DNA of 5,674 nt from an uncultured Bacilli bacterium (GTDB lineage Bacteria; Bacillota_I; Bacilli_A; RF39; UBA660). The number at the start of each line of letters is the position of its first letter. Position 1 is the stretch's first letter. The position numbers were made by a program, and so were the translations under genes. A model generated the notes under the pieces. That model was not told the DNA's origin and did not search any database. It saw only the letters and a list, made by a program, of their open reading frames with translations. The stretch spans positions 1 through 5,674 of the forward strand of contig CANPZJ010000050.1 of assembly GCA_947588795.1 (NCBI GenBank). Reading direction: 5' to 3'. Of this stretch, positions 1-5,450 are shown piece by piece.

Positions 1-1363
1 GACATATAATAACAATGGTGGAAGTGGATGCAATACAAAACAAGTAACATATGGTGGTACATATGGTGATATGTGTAGTCCAACAAGAGCAGGATATGAC
101 TTTGCTGGTTGGTATACTGAGGCAAGTGGCGGAAGTAAGATAGAGGCATCAACAACAGTAAGTAATGCAAGTAATCATACCATATATGCGCATTGGAATG
201 CAGCCACTTATACAGTAACATATAATAACAATGGCGGAAGTGGATGCAATACAAAACAAGTAACATATGGTGGTACATATGGTGATATGTGTAGTCCAAC
301 AAGAGCAGATCATTACTTTACAGGTTGGTATACTGAGGCAAGTGGCGGAAGTAAGATAGAGACATGGACAACAGTAAGCAATGCAAGTAATCATACCATA
401 TATGCCCATTGGAGTAGTATGCCAGTAAGAGTATATTATTATGTCAATGGAGGAAGTATAAATTCAAATGGCTTTACAAGCACAAGTGGAAGAGTAATAC
501 GAAATGGTGGAGAATACTATGGAGTAATAAACTATGGAACAAGCGCCGATTTAGCCAATTATAATAATGCTGATTTTATAAATATAACAAGAGCAGGATA
601 TATGGCTAAAGACGATGCGCATTGGAATACTGCAAGTAATGGAAGTGGAACAAGCTTTAGTCAATCAACAAGTTATAGTTATGGAACGTATAAAAAATAT
701 GCAACAAATAAAACAACATATTATGAATTAAAGTTATATGTAAATTGGATACAAAAACCAATAAGGATATGTTTTCATCCAAATGGAGGAAGTTTAACTG
801 ATAGTGCGATAAGCAATGGCTATGGATTAAATAGTAGTGGATATATAGCCCATAATGGTGAGACATTCTGTAAGATGGTAAATTATGGGGGAAGTTTAGG
901 AACAAATGGCCTACCAGATTATGGAAATGCCGGAGCATTACAAATATCAAACAAAGCCAATGGTATGGCAGCAGATCCAGAACAAGCGTGGCGAAAAAGA
1001 AGTAACCATAGTATAATATTATCTCAAAAGACAAATTATACATATAATCAATTAAAAGCCTGGGTAACATCAGATGATGAAGAAACTAATTATTTTAAAT
1101 TATATTTAGAAGTTAATTGGATAACTAATCCATGCAGTACATGGAATCAATCATGTTCCGGTGGAAAATATAATTGTAATTGTACTTGTTATACTCTTCC
1201 AGATACAGTTACTGGTCTTAATGGAAATTACAGCAGTTGTGGCGATTTATGTTTTGATAAATATGGTAATAATGGCCTTTCTAGAACACCTACTGGTACA
1301 TGTACATGGGTTAAAAAGACATGTAAAAACACAACATGTAAAACATATAAGTATGCATGGTGA
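1..1363 (+). CDS. Large InlB B-repeat (Flg_new-type) surface protein with Cys-rich tail; 5' end outside window
   Basis: The reading frame is open from base 2, so the Met at 71 is internal and the N-terminus with any signal peptide is missing. About 453 residues are visible. Order: two 72-residue-period B-repeats (landmarks NGGSG, VTYGG, PTRA, GWYTEASGG, NHTIYAHW); two longer repeats that keep the NGG, NYG and final VNW landmarks but carry large inserts; then a tail from about 1127 with ten Cys, including a CNCTC cluster, ending KYAW. B-repeats of this family (Listeria-Bacteroides repeat) are beta-rich modules on secreted or surface proteins, often adhesin-like; that role is known for the family and inferred here. 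No LPXTG motif or C-terminal membrane segment is present, so attachment must come from the missing N-terminus or the tail, or the protein is released. GC in two sampled 60-base lines is about 37-42%, against 23-28% in sampled lines of later genes. It stops TGA with TAA directly behind. Exact function is unknown. Confidence 0.88.
   Translation, partial: TYNNNGGSGCNTKQVTYGGTYGDMCSPTRAGYDFAGWYTEASGGSKIEASTTVSNASNHTIYAHWNAATYTVTYNNNGGSGCNTKQVTYGGTYGDMCSPTRADHYFTGWYTEASGGSKIETWTTVSNASNHTIYAHWSSMPVRVYYYVNGGSINSNGFTSTSGRVIRNGGEYYGVINYGTSADLANYNNADFINITRAGYMAKDDAHWNTASNGSGTSFSQSTSYSYGTYKKYATNKTTYYELKLYVNWIQKPIRICFHPNGGSLTDSAISNGYGLNSSGYIAHNGETFCKMVNYGGSLGTNGLPDYGNAGALQISNKANGMAADPEQAWRKRSNHSIILSQKTNYTYNQLKAWVTSDDEETNYFKLYLEVNWITNPCSTWNQSCSGGKYNCNCTCYTLPDTVTGLNGNYSSCGDLCFDKYGNNGLSRTPTGTCTWVKKTCKNTTCKTYKYAW
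2..217 (+). repeat. B-repeat copy 1 (216 bp, 72 aa)
   Basis: This is the first complete period of a direct tandem repeat inside the surface-protein gene; the next copy begins at 218. The translated unit runs from TYNNNGGSG to YAHW plus a short linker and matches the InlB B-repeat pattern. Bases 20-92 are identical to 236-308 and bases 107-145 to 323-361. Two Cys lie in the unit, one after GGSG and one in DMCSP. Confidence 0.9.
218..418 (+). repeat. B-repeat copy 2 (about 201 bp)
   Basis: This copy has the same unit as 2-217 with the same two Cys. It differs mainly where GYDFA becomes DHYFT, where EAST becomes ETWT, and in the linker after YAHW. Only a few silent changes are seen (GGT/GGC, AGT/AGC, GCG/GCC), which points to a recent duplication or to gene conversion between copies. 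It passes into the long repeats at about 419. Confidence 0.88.
422..757 (+). repeat. Long B-repeat-like unit, copy 1 (112 aa)
   Basis: The unit begins PVRVYYYVNGGS and ends YELKLYVNW. It shares landmarks in order with copy 2 at 758-1126: NGGS near the start, NG and NYG about 30 residues later, an AHW/AW motif, and L-Y-VNW at the end. It also keeps the TRAGY of the short B-repeats, so it looks like a B-repeat expanded by insertions. The copies are diverged at protein level and show no long identical DNA runs. No Cys is present. Confidence 0.7.
758..1126 (+). repeat. Long B-repeat-like unit, copy 2 (123 aa)
   Basis: The unit begins PIRICFHPNGGS and ends LYLEVNWIT. It aligns with copy 1 around NGGS, NG, NYG and VNW. 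Its two Cys (codons 770-772 and 869-871) stand exactly where copy 1 has Tyr (434-436 and 518-520). It is about 11 residues longer than copy 1, with the extra length in loops. Confidence 0.7.
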
Positions 1364-1364
1364 T
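1359..1364 (+). promoter_or_regulatory. Shine-Dalgarno site GGTGAT overlapping the upstream stop codon
   Basis: GGTGAT matches the 3' part of the full anti-16S complement (GGAGGTGATC) and lies 4 bases before the ATG at 1369. It supports that start over the ATG at 1357, which has no such site at a usable distance. It spans the TGA of the surface-protein gene, so ribosomes ending there are placed to re-initiate. Confidence 0.55.
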
Positions 1365-1368
1365 AATT

Positions 1369-1842
1369 ATGAAAAAAGATAAAAAATATATTATAACAAT
1401 AATAATATTAATAATAATGCTCGTAATAATAATTAGTATGATAGGGGCAAAAAATTTAAAAAATAAACATAAAGAAATAAATAACTCAGAAAAACAAGAA
1501 GAATATAATAAATATGAAGAAAATTTTACCGGAAAAATAAAATGTGAATTAGAAGATAAAGACAATATTGATATTTATATGGCATATTTTATAGAAAATA
1601 TGGAAGTAGAGAATGGTAAAATAAAAAGTAATGAAATAAAACGAAAAATAAAATATTTAAATGAAAATAATTATAAAGGCTTTAAAGAAAATGAAGAAGT
1701 TATAAATCCTATATATGATGATGAAAATTTAACTATTGAATATATAACTGATGAAAAATTTACTATGCATGATGAAGATGTTAATACTTATGTTAAAGAA
1801 TTAGAAGATTTGGGTTATAAATGTGAAAAAGTAATAGATTAA
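1369..1842 (+). CDS. Small membrane-anchored extracytoplasmic protein of unknown function (157 aa)
   Basis: I do not recognise a family. The protein begins MKKDKK, followed by an Ile/Leu-rich segment at residues 7-26 that fits an uncleaved signal anchor; there is no lipobox Cys. Positive charge before the segment predicts that the remaining 130 or so residues face outwards. That part starts with a charged Lys/Glu/Asn linker (28-52), then a mixed domain (53-157). It has only two Cys, C59 in KIKCELED and C152 in GYKCEKVID, near the two ends of the domain, where they could form a disulfide. Start 1369 is preferred because of GGTGAT at 1359-1364; an in-frame ATG at 1357 would add four residues and overlap the previous gene. 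The 5-base gap to the surface-protein gene suggests co-transcription and a related role at the envelope (inference). Sampled GC is about 23%, far below the gene before it. Confidence 0.82.
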   Translation: MKKDKKYIITIIILIIMLVIIISMIGAKNLKNKHKEINNSEKQEEYNKYEENFTGKIKCELEDKDNIDIYMAYFIENMEVENGKIKSNEIKRKIKYLNENNYKGFKENEEVINPIYDDENLTIEYITDEKFTMHDEDVNTYVKELEDLGYKCEKVID

Positions 1843-1860
1843 TTTTTATTACTTTTTTTT
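1826..1860 (+). terminator. Likely intrinsic terminator of the surface-protein unit
   Basis: A perfect 11-bp inverted repeat has arms at 1826-1836 (AAAAAGTAATA) and 1847-1857 (TATTACTTTTT), a 10-base loop, and a T-run of eight (1853-1860). The TAA stop of the preceding gene (1840-1842) lies in the loop. The stem has only one G-C pair, so it is weak on paper. Confidence 0.5.
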
Positions 1861-1892
1861 GAATAATTAAATTTAAAAATAAAAAATAAATA

Positions 1893-1920
1893 TTTACTTC
1901 TTTATTTTTTGTGTTAATAT
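1893..1920 (+). promoter_or_regulatory. Candidate extended -10 promoter for the 119-aa gene
   Basis: TTTACT (1893-1898) is a 4/6 match to the -35 box. After 16 bases comes TAATAT (1915-1920), preceded by TG at the extended -10 position (1912-1913). A start near 1927 would leave a leader of only about 11 bases, beginning at the Shine-Dalgarno site. The region is so A/T-rich that chance matches are common. Confidence 0.4.
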
Positions 1921-1926
1921 ATATTT

Positions 1927-1931
1927 GGGTG
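1927..1931 (+). promoter_or_regulatory. Shine-Dalgarno site GGGTG that sets the start at 1938
   Basis: GGGTG lies 6 bases before the ATG at 1938. Its GGTG part pairs with the anti-Shine-Dalgarno tail. The alternative GTG at 1911 has only A/T before it, so it is not favoured. Confidence 0.5.
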
Positions 1932-1937
1932 CTAAAA

Positions 1938-2297
1938 ATGGTAGATGAAAAATTACAAAGTAAAATTAGTAAAATAGATAGTATAAATAATTCATTAAGA
2001 ATGATAATATTACAATTATATAATGATATAAGAAAAAATGATTTAGATAATGAAACAATGGCTTTTTTAATTAATATTGTAGAAAGCATAGAGTCTGAAA
2101 GACTTGAATTACAAAATTTAAATGTAGAACTTATTAAAGATTATTTAACTCCTAGTGCTGAGAGATCTTCAATATTATGCCAATCTATAATAGAAAGAGA
2201 TGCAATGGAAAAAGAATATAAAAAATTGCAAATTAAAGCAGCCGAGTATTTAGATAGTAAAGAAAATATTGAAGATGCAAATATAATTAGACATTAA
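1938..2297 (+). CDS. Small helical cytoplasmic protein of unknown function (119 aa)
   Basis: I do not recognise a family. The protein begins MVDEKLQSKISKIDSINNSL and is almost wholly composed of residues that favour helix. Its single Pro (P72 in LTPSAERSS) separates an N-terminal helical part (about 4-70) from a C-terminal one (about 73-105). Hydrophobic residues recur at 3-4 spacing (L6, I10, I13, I16, L20; L56, L58, L61, L65), consistent with a coiled coil or helical bundle. There is no signal peptide, membrane segment or recognisable catalytic motif; the one Cys is C81. The frame is open from a GTG at 1911, but the ATG at 1938 has GGGTG at the right distance and leaves room for a promoter. 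It appears to be a single-gene unit, closed by the hairpin directly behind its stop, and converges on rpmB. Nothing in the context gives a role. Confidence 0.78.
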   Translation: MVDEKLQSKISKIDSINNSLRMIILQLYNDIRKNDLDNETMAFLINIVESIESERLELQNLNVELIKDYLTPSAERSSILCQSIIERDAMEKEYKKLQIKAAEYLDSKENIEDANIIRH

Positions 2298-2299
2298 AA

Positions 2300-2340
2300 A
2301 AAATAATTTAAGATGACCTCTTAAATTATTTTATTTTTTT
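2300..2340. terminator. Bidirectional intrinsic terminator between convergent genes
   Basis: A perfect 14-bp stem has arms at 2300-2313 and 2319-2332 around a 5-base loop TGACC. A run of A precedes it and TTATTTTTTT (2331-2340) follows, giving a U-tract to transcripts from either side. It sits 2 bases after the stop of the 119-aa gene. Its right arm contains the rpmB stop codon (2326-2328). Confidence 0.85.
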
Positions 2341-2484
2341 AGCTTCTCTTGCACTAATAATTACTTTTTTACCATTAATTGTTTTCTTTTGTAAATTTGG
2401 TTTTTGTTTAGTCTTTGTTGCATTTAAAGCATGACTTCTTAAATTACCTGTTAAAGGTTTTTTATTTGTTATTTTTTTGGCCAT
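2326..2484 (-). CDS. rpmB: 50S ribosomal protein L28 (bL28), short Cys-less form, 52 aa
   Basis: Read on the - strand from ATG at 2484-2482 to TAA at 2328-2326, the product begins MAKKITNKKPLTGNLRSHAL. The family signature is plain: GN-RSHALNATK (residues 14-24), then KPNLQKKTINGKK (28-40) and ISAREAKKIK at the end. L28 is a basic protein of the large ribosomal subunit, and this one is rich in Lys. It is shorter than the usual 60 or so residues, ending soon after ISARE, and has none of the Cys that form a zinc site in some homologues. AAAGGAGG (2499-2492) stands 7 bases before the ATG and is among the strongest Shine-Dalgarno sites in the window, as fits a ribosomal gene. It is monocistronic here, diverging from dnaE and converging on the 119-aa gene, with the terminator hairpin covering its last codons. 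Confidence 0.93.
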   Translation of the reverse strand: MAKKITNKKPLTGNLRSHALNATKTKQKPNLQKKTINGKKVIISAREAKKIK

Positions 2485-2509
2485 TATAATGCCTCCTTTT
2501 TCTTTAAAA

Positions 2510-2538
2510 ACTTTATCATATTATAAAGAATATGTCAA
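2510..2538 (-). promoter_or_regulatory. rpmB promoter (consensus -35, extended -10)
   Basis: On the - strand a perfect TTGACA (2538-2533) is followed after 17 bases by TAAAGT (2515-2510, 4/6 match), with TG at the extended -10 position just before it. A start near 2503 gives a leader of about 19 bases holding the Shine-Dalgarno site. Confidence 0.7.
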
Positions 2539-2554
2539 ACATTTTTAAGTAATG

Positions 2555-2563
2555 TGCTATAAT
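2555..2563 (+). promoter_or_regulatory. dnaE promoter, extended -10 TGCTATAAT
   Basis: A perfect TATAAT (2558-2563) is preceded by TG one base upstream (2555-2556). The hexamer 17 bases further upstream (2535-2540, TCAAAC) is a poor -35, so the extended -10 probably carries recognition. A start near 2570 puts AGGGAGG (2571-2577) at the very 5' end of the message, 5 bases before the ATG. Confidence 0.72.
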
Positions 2564-2582
2564 AAACTAAAGGGAGGTTTAC

Positions 2583-5447
2583 ATGTTTACACCACTTAAA
2601 GTTACAACTGATTATAGTCTTCTTAATAGTTTAATTAAAATAAAAGATTTAATTAATTTTTGTGTGACTTATAATATTAAAAGTTGTGCTATTTGTGATA
2701 CCAATTTATTTGGGTGTATTGAATTTTATAAAACATGTAAACAAAATAATATTAAACCTATTATCGGATTAGATATTACTTTAAATGATAATATAGTATA
2801 TTTATATGCCGAAAATTATGATGGTTACAAAAATTTACTTAAGATAAATACAATTATAACGGAAAGAAATATCAGTATTTTAGAACTTAAAAATTTAAGT
2901 GATAATATTTTAGTTATTATTCCTTTTAAAAGTATTAATTTATATAATGATTTAGATTTTTTTCATAATATTTATGTTGGCTATAATAATAAAAGTGAAC
3001 TAAAAAATATGCTACTTAAAACTAGTAAGGTTGTATATGTAAATGATATAAAAGCTTTAAGAGTAGAAGATACTAAATATTTAAAATATTTAGATAAACT
3101 CTATGAAAGAGAAGAGAGAGATTATCATAATAACTATTTAGAAATTATAAATGATGAATTTGATTTAAAACAAATAGATGAAGTAGTAGATTTATTAAAT
3201 GTGGAAATACCAGAAGGTAAAAAATATATTCCTAAATATAATAAAGATATAGATTCTCTCACATTCTTAAAAAATTTATGTTTAAAAGGATTACAAAAAA
3301 GATTAAATGGTAATGTTCCTCAAAAATATTTAGATAGATTAAAGTATGAATTATCAGTTATTAATAGCATGGGATTTGTTGATTATTTTCTAATCGTGTA
3401 TGATTATGTATTATATGCCAAAAAGAATCATATTTTAGTAGGTCCAGGACGTGGTAGTGCAGCAGGGTCTTTAGTAAGTTATGTAATTGGGATTACCGAT
3501 ATTGACCCAATAAAATATGATTTATTATTTGAAAGATTTTTAAATAAAGACAGAGTTACGATGCCAGATATCGATATTGATTTTGATAATACTAAAAGAG
3601 ATATGGTTATAGATTATGTTAAGAATAAATATGGTGATGCTAATGTATCGGGTGGTATTACTTTTGCGACATTTAAAACTAGACTTGTTTTAAGAGATAT
3701 TGGTAAACTTTTAAATATTGATGAAAGACTTTTAAATAAATTTTTAAAAGCCTTAGATAAAGATAAAAATTTAAAAGAAAATTTATCAAAAAATGATGTT
3801 AAAGTATATTTAAATACTTATCCTGAGTTAAAAGAATTATATAATGTTTCTATTCATTTAGAAGGTTTAAAGAAAAATATTAGTACCCATGCAGCAGGTA
3901 TTGTAATTGGGGATCGTCCTTTAGATGAAATAATTCCAATGTATAAAAATGGGAATGTTTATCTAACTGGAGTCACGATGGAATATTTAGAAGATTTAGG
4001 TCTTTTAAAAATGGATTTTTTAGCCTTAAAAAATTTAAGTATGATAAGTAATATTTTAAATGTTGCTAAAATTAATTTAAATAAAATACCTTTAGATGAC
4101 GAGCGAGTTTATGATTTATTTAGTAGAGCTGATACTGATGGCGTATTTCAATTTGAAACACCAACATTTAAAGGAGTCTTAACTAAATTTAAACCCAGAA
4201 ATTTCTCGGAATTAGTTGCGTCCATTGCTTTAGTTCGCCCTGGTCCTAGTGCAGAACTTTCTACCTATATTAAAAGAAAAGAAGGATTAGAGAAAGTTAC
4301 TTATTATGATGAGAGTTTAAAAGATATTTTAAAAGATACTTATGGCGTTATTATATATCAAGAACAAGTTATTAGTATTTTAGTTAAGATGGCTGGTTTT
4401 ACTTATGCTGAGGCTGATAATATTAGAAGAGCCATGTCTAAGAAAAAGATGGATATTATAACGAGTGAAAAAGATAATTTTATTAAAAGATGCATTAATA
4501 ATGGTTATAGTAAAGATCTTGCTAATAATATTTTTAACCATATCTTAAAGTTTGCATCCTACGGCTTTAATAAAGCTCATTCGGTTTCTTATGCCATTAT
4601 TTCTTACTGGATGGCTTATCTTAAAGTACACTACCATTCAATATTTATCTTTGAACTTTTAGATAATGCTATTGGTAGTATCGAAAAAGTTAAAACTTAT
4701 TTAAATGAATTAAAACAAAACAATTTAAAAATAAATAAAGTAAGTATAAATTTATCTACTGATAAATTTATACTTACTAATAATAATGTTTATTTACCTT
4801 TTAAAATGATTAAGAATATGCGGAGTGATTTAGTAAATAAAATACTTGATGAAAGAAGTAGTGGTATATTTAAAGATATCTATGATTTCTTTAAAAGAAC
4901 TGTTAGTTTCATGAGTAAAAATGATTATACGATGTTAATAAATGCTGGGGCACTTGATGAATTTAATTTAAATTATAATACTTTAATAAGTAATTTAGAT
5001 GAATTTATTAACTATGGTAATTTATATACTGATTTAGGAGAATATGCTCTTTTACCTGATATAAAAAAATATGATGAGGTAAATTTAGATATTTTAAGAA
5101 ATAATGAAATTAATAGTTATGGCATCTTTATTAGTAATCATCCTGCTAGTAAATATAATGATAGTAAGATCGTGAAATTATGTAAAATGAAAGATTATCT
5201 CTTTAAAAATATTGTTTGTTATGTTATGGTAGAAGATGTGAAAAAGATAAAAACTAAGAAAGGGGAAGACATGGCATTCTTGCTTGCTAGTGATGAAACA
5301 GGAGTGGCTGATTTTACCCTTTTTCCAAGAAATTATAATTTACTTAAAGATACAAACAAAAATGATATGATAAAAGTATGGGGTAGTGTTAGTAAAAGAT
5401 TTGATAAGTATAGTATTATTATTAATAATATAACAAAGGAGTATTAA
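2583..5447 (+). CDS. dnaE: DNA polymerase III alpha subunit, DnaE (Bacillus-type DnaE3), 954 aa
   Basis: Family C replicative DNA polymerase, adding dNTPs to a primer on template DNA. Domains in order: PHP domain (about 1-215); polymerase palm, thumb and fingers (about 220-700) with GPGRGSAAGS at 287-296, the catalytic Asp cluster PDIDIDF at 328-334 and the third catalytic Asp D478 in KMDFLALKNL; HAAGIVIGDRP at 436-446; FQFETPTFKG at 522-531; VRPGPSAEL at 551-559; YQEQV at 592-596; FNKAHSVSYA at 662-671; a helix-hairpin-helix region (about 740-795); and an OB-fold (about 873-950). YSLLNS at 11-16 and the GRGSAAGSLVSYV stretch resemble B. subtilis DnaE, which extends RNA primers before PolC takes over. 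In the PHP domain the usual His ligands are absent (KVTTDYS, CDTNLFG), so it is probably catalytically dead. At 954 residues it is shorter than the B. subtilis protein (about 1,115) and ends right after the OB-fold. No clear QxxLF clamp motif is seen. Start chosen by AGGGAGG 5 bases upstream. Probable operon with polC. Confidence 0.96.
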   Translation: MFTPLKVTTDYSLLNSLIKIKDLINFCVTYNIKSCAICDTNLFGCIEFYKTCKQNNIKPIIGLDITLNDNIVYLYAENYDGYKNLLKINTIITERNISILELKNLSDNILVIIPFKSINLYNDLDFFHNIYVGYNNKSELKNMLLKTSKVVYVNDIKALRVEDTKYLKYLDKLYEREERDYHNNYLEIINDEFDLKQIDEVVDLLNVEIPEGKKYIPKYNKDIDSLTFLKNLCLKGLQKRLNGNVPQKYLDRLKYELSVINSMGFVDYFLIVYDYVLYAKKNHILVGPGRGSAAGSLVSYVIGITDIDPIKYDLLFERFLNKDRVTMPDIDIDFDNTKRDMVIDYVKNKYGDANVSGGITFATFKTRLVLRDIGKLLNIDERLLNKFLKALDKDKNLKENLSKNDVKVYLNTYPELKELYNVSIHLEGLKKNISTHAAGIVIGDRPLDEIIPMYKNGNVYLTGVTMEYLEDLGLLKMDFLALKNLSMISNILNVAKINLNKIPLDDERVYDLFSRADTDGVFQFETPTFKGVLTKFKPRNFSELVASIALVRPGPSAELSTYIKRKEGLEKVTYYDESLKDILKDTYGVIIYQEQVISILVKMAGFTYAEADNIRRAMSKKKMDIITSEKDNFIKRCINNGYSKDLANNIFNHILKFASYGFNKAHSVSYAIISYWMAYLKVHYHSIFIFELLDNAIGSIEKVKTYLNELKQNNLKINKVSINLSTDKFILTNNNVYLPFKMIKNMRSDLVNKILDERSSGIFKDIYDFFKRTVSFMSKNDYTMLINAGALDEFNLNYNTLISNLDEFINYGNLYTDLGEYALLPDIKKYDEVNLDILRNNEINSYGIFISNHPASKYNDSKIVKLCKMKDYLFKNIVCYVMVEDVKKIKTKKGEDMAFLLASDETGVADFTLFPRNYNLLKDTNKNDMIKVWGSVSKRFDKYSIIINNITKEY

Positions 5448-5450
5448 CAA

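Noticed and set aside
71..73. ATG at 71 as start of the B-repeat gene
   Set aside because: The frame is open upstream to the window edge, and bases 2-70 encode the first part of a B-repeat unit that recurs at 218, so the Met is internal.
2..418. Direct repeats as a CRISPR array or mobile element
   Set aside because: The units are 216 bp, contiguous, in frame and encode B-repeats; there are no spacers, terminal inverted repeats or transposase.
149..1070. Long open frames on the - strand at 149-409 and 657-1070
   Set aside because: They lie opposite the repeat gene, have low-complexity Cys/Ile/Tyr-rich translations that mirror its codons, and lack ribosome binding sites.
1361..1366. TGA read as Trp (genetic code 4)
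   Set aside because: Both dnaE Trp codons and all those of the surface gene are TGG, and no TGA occurs within the long genes; the single TGA sits where the gene ends anyway.
1161..1382. Overlapping + strand frame at 1161-1382 (73 aa)
   Set aside because: It is a +1-type shadow of the Cys-rich tail, with no ribosome binding site and a low-complexity Val/Ile product; the Cys pattern of the main frame is far more ordered.
1881..1910. Perfect 10-bp inverted repeat AAAAAATAAA / TTTATTTTTT
   Set aside because: It is made only of A and T in a region of A and T runs and would form a very weak hairpin; it lies within the promoter region and is most likely chance.
1911..1937. GTG at 1911 as start of the 119-aa gene
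   Set aside because: No Shine-Dalgarno site precedes it, the extra residues are hydrophobic and unlike the rest, and the stretch is better explained as a promoter and ribosome binding site for ATG 1938.
1311..2089. Hydrophobic - strand frames at 1311-1565 and 1793-2089
   Set aside because: Ile/Leu/Phe-rich shadows of A/T-rich + strand genes; the second also runs across a likely terminator and promoter.
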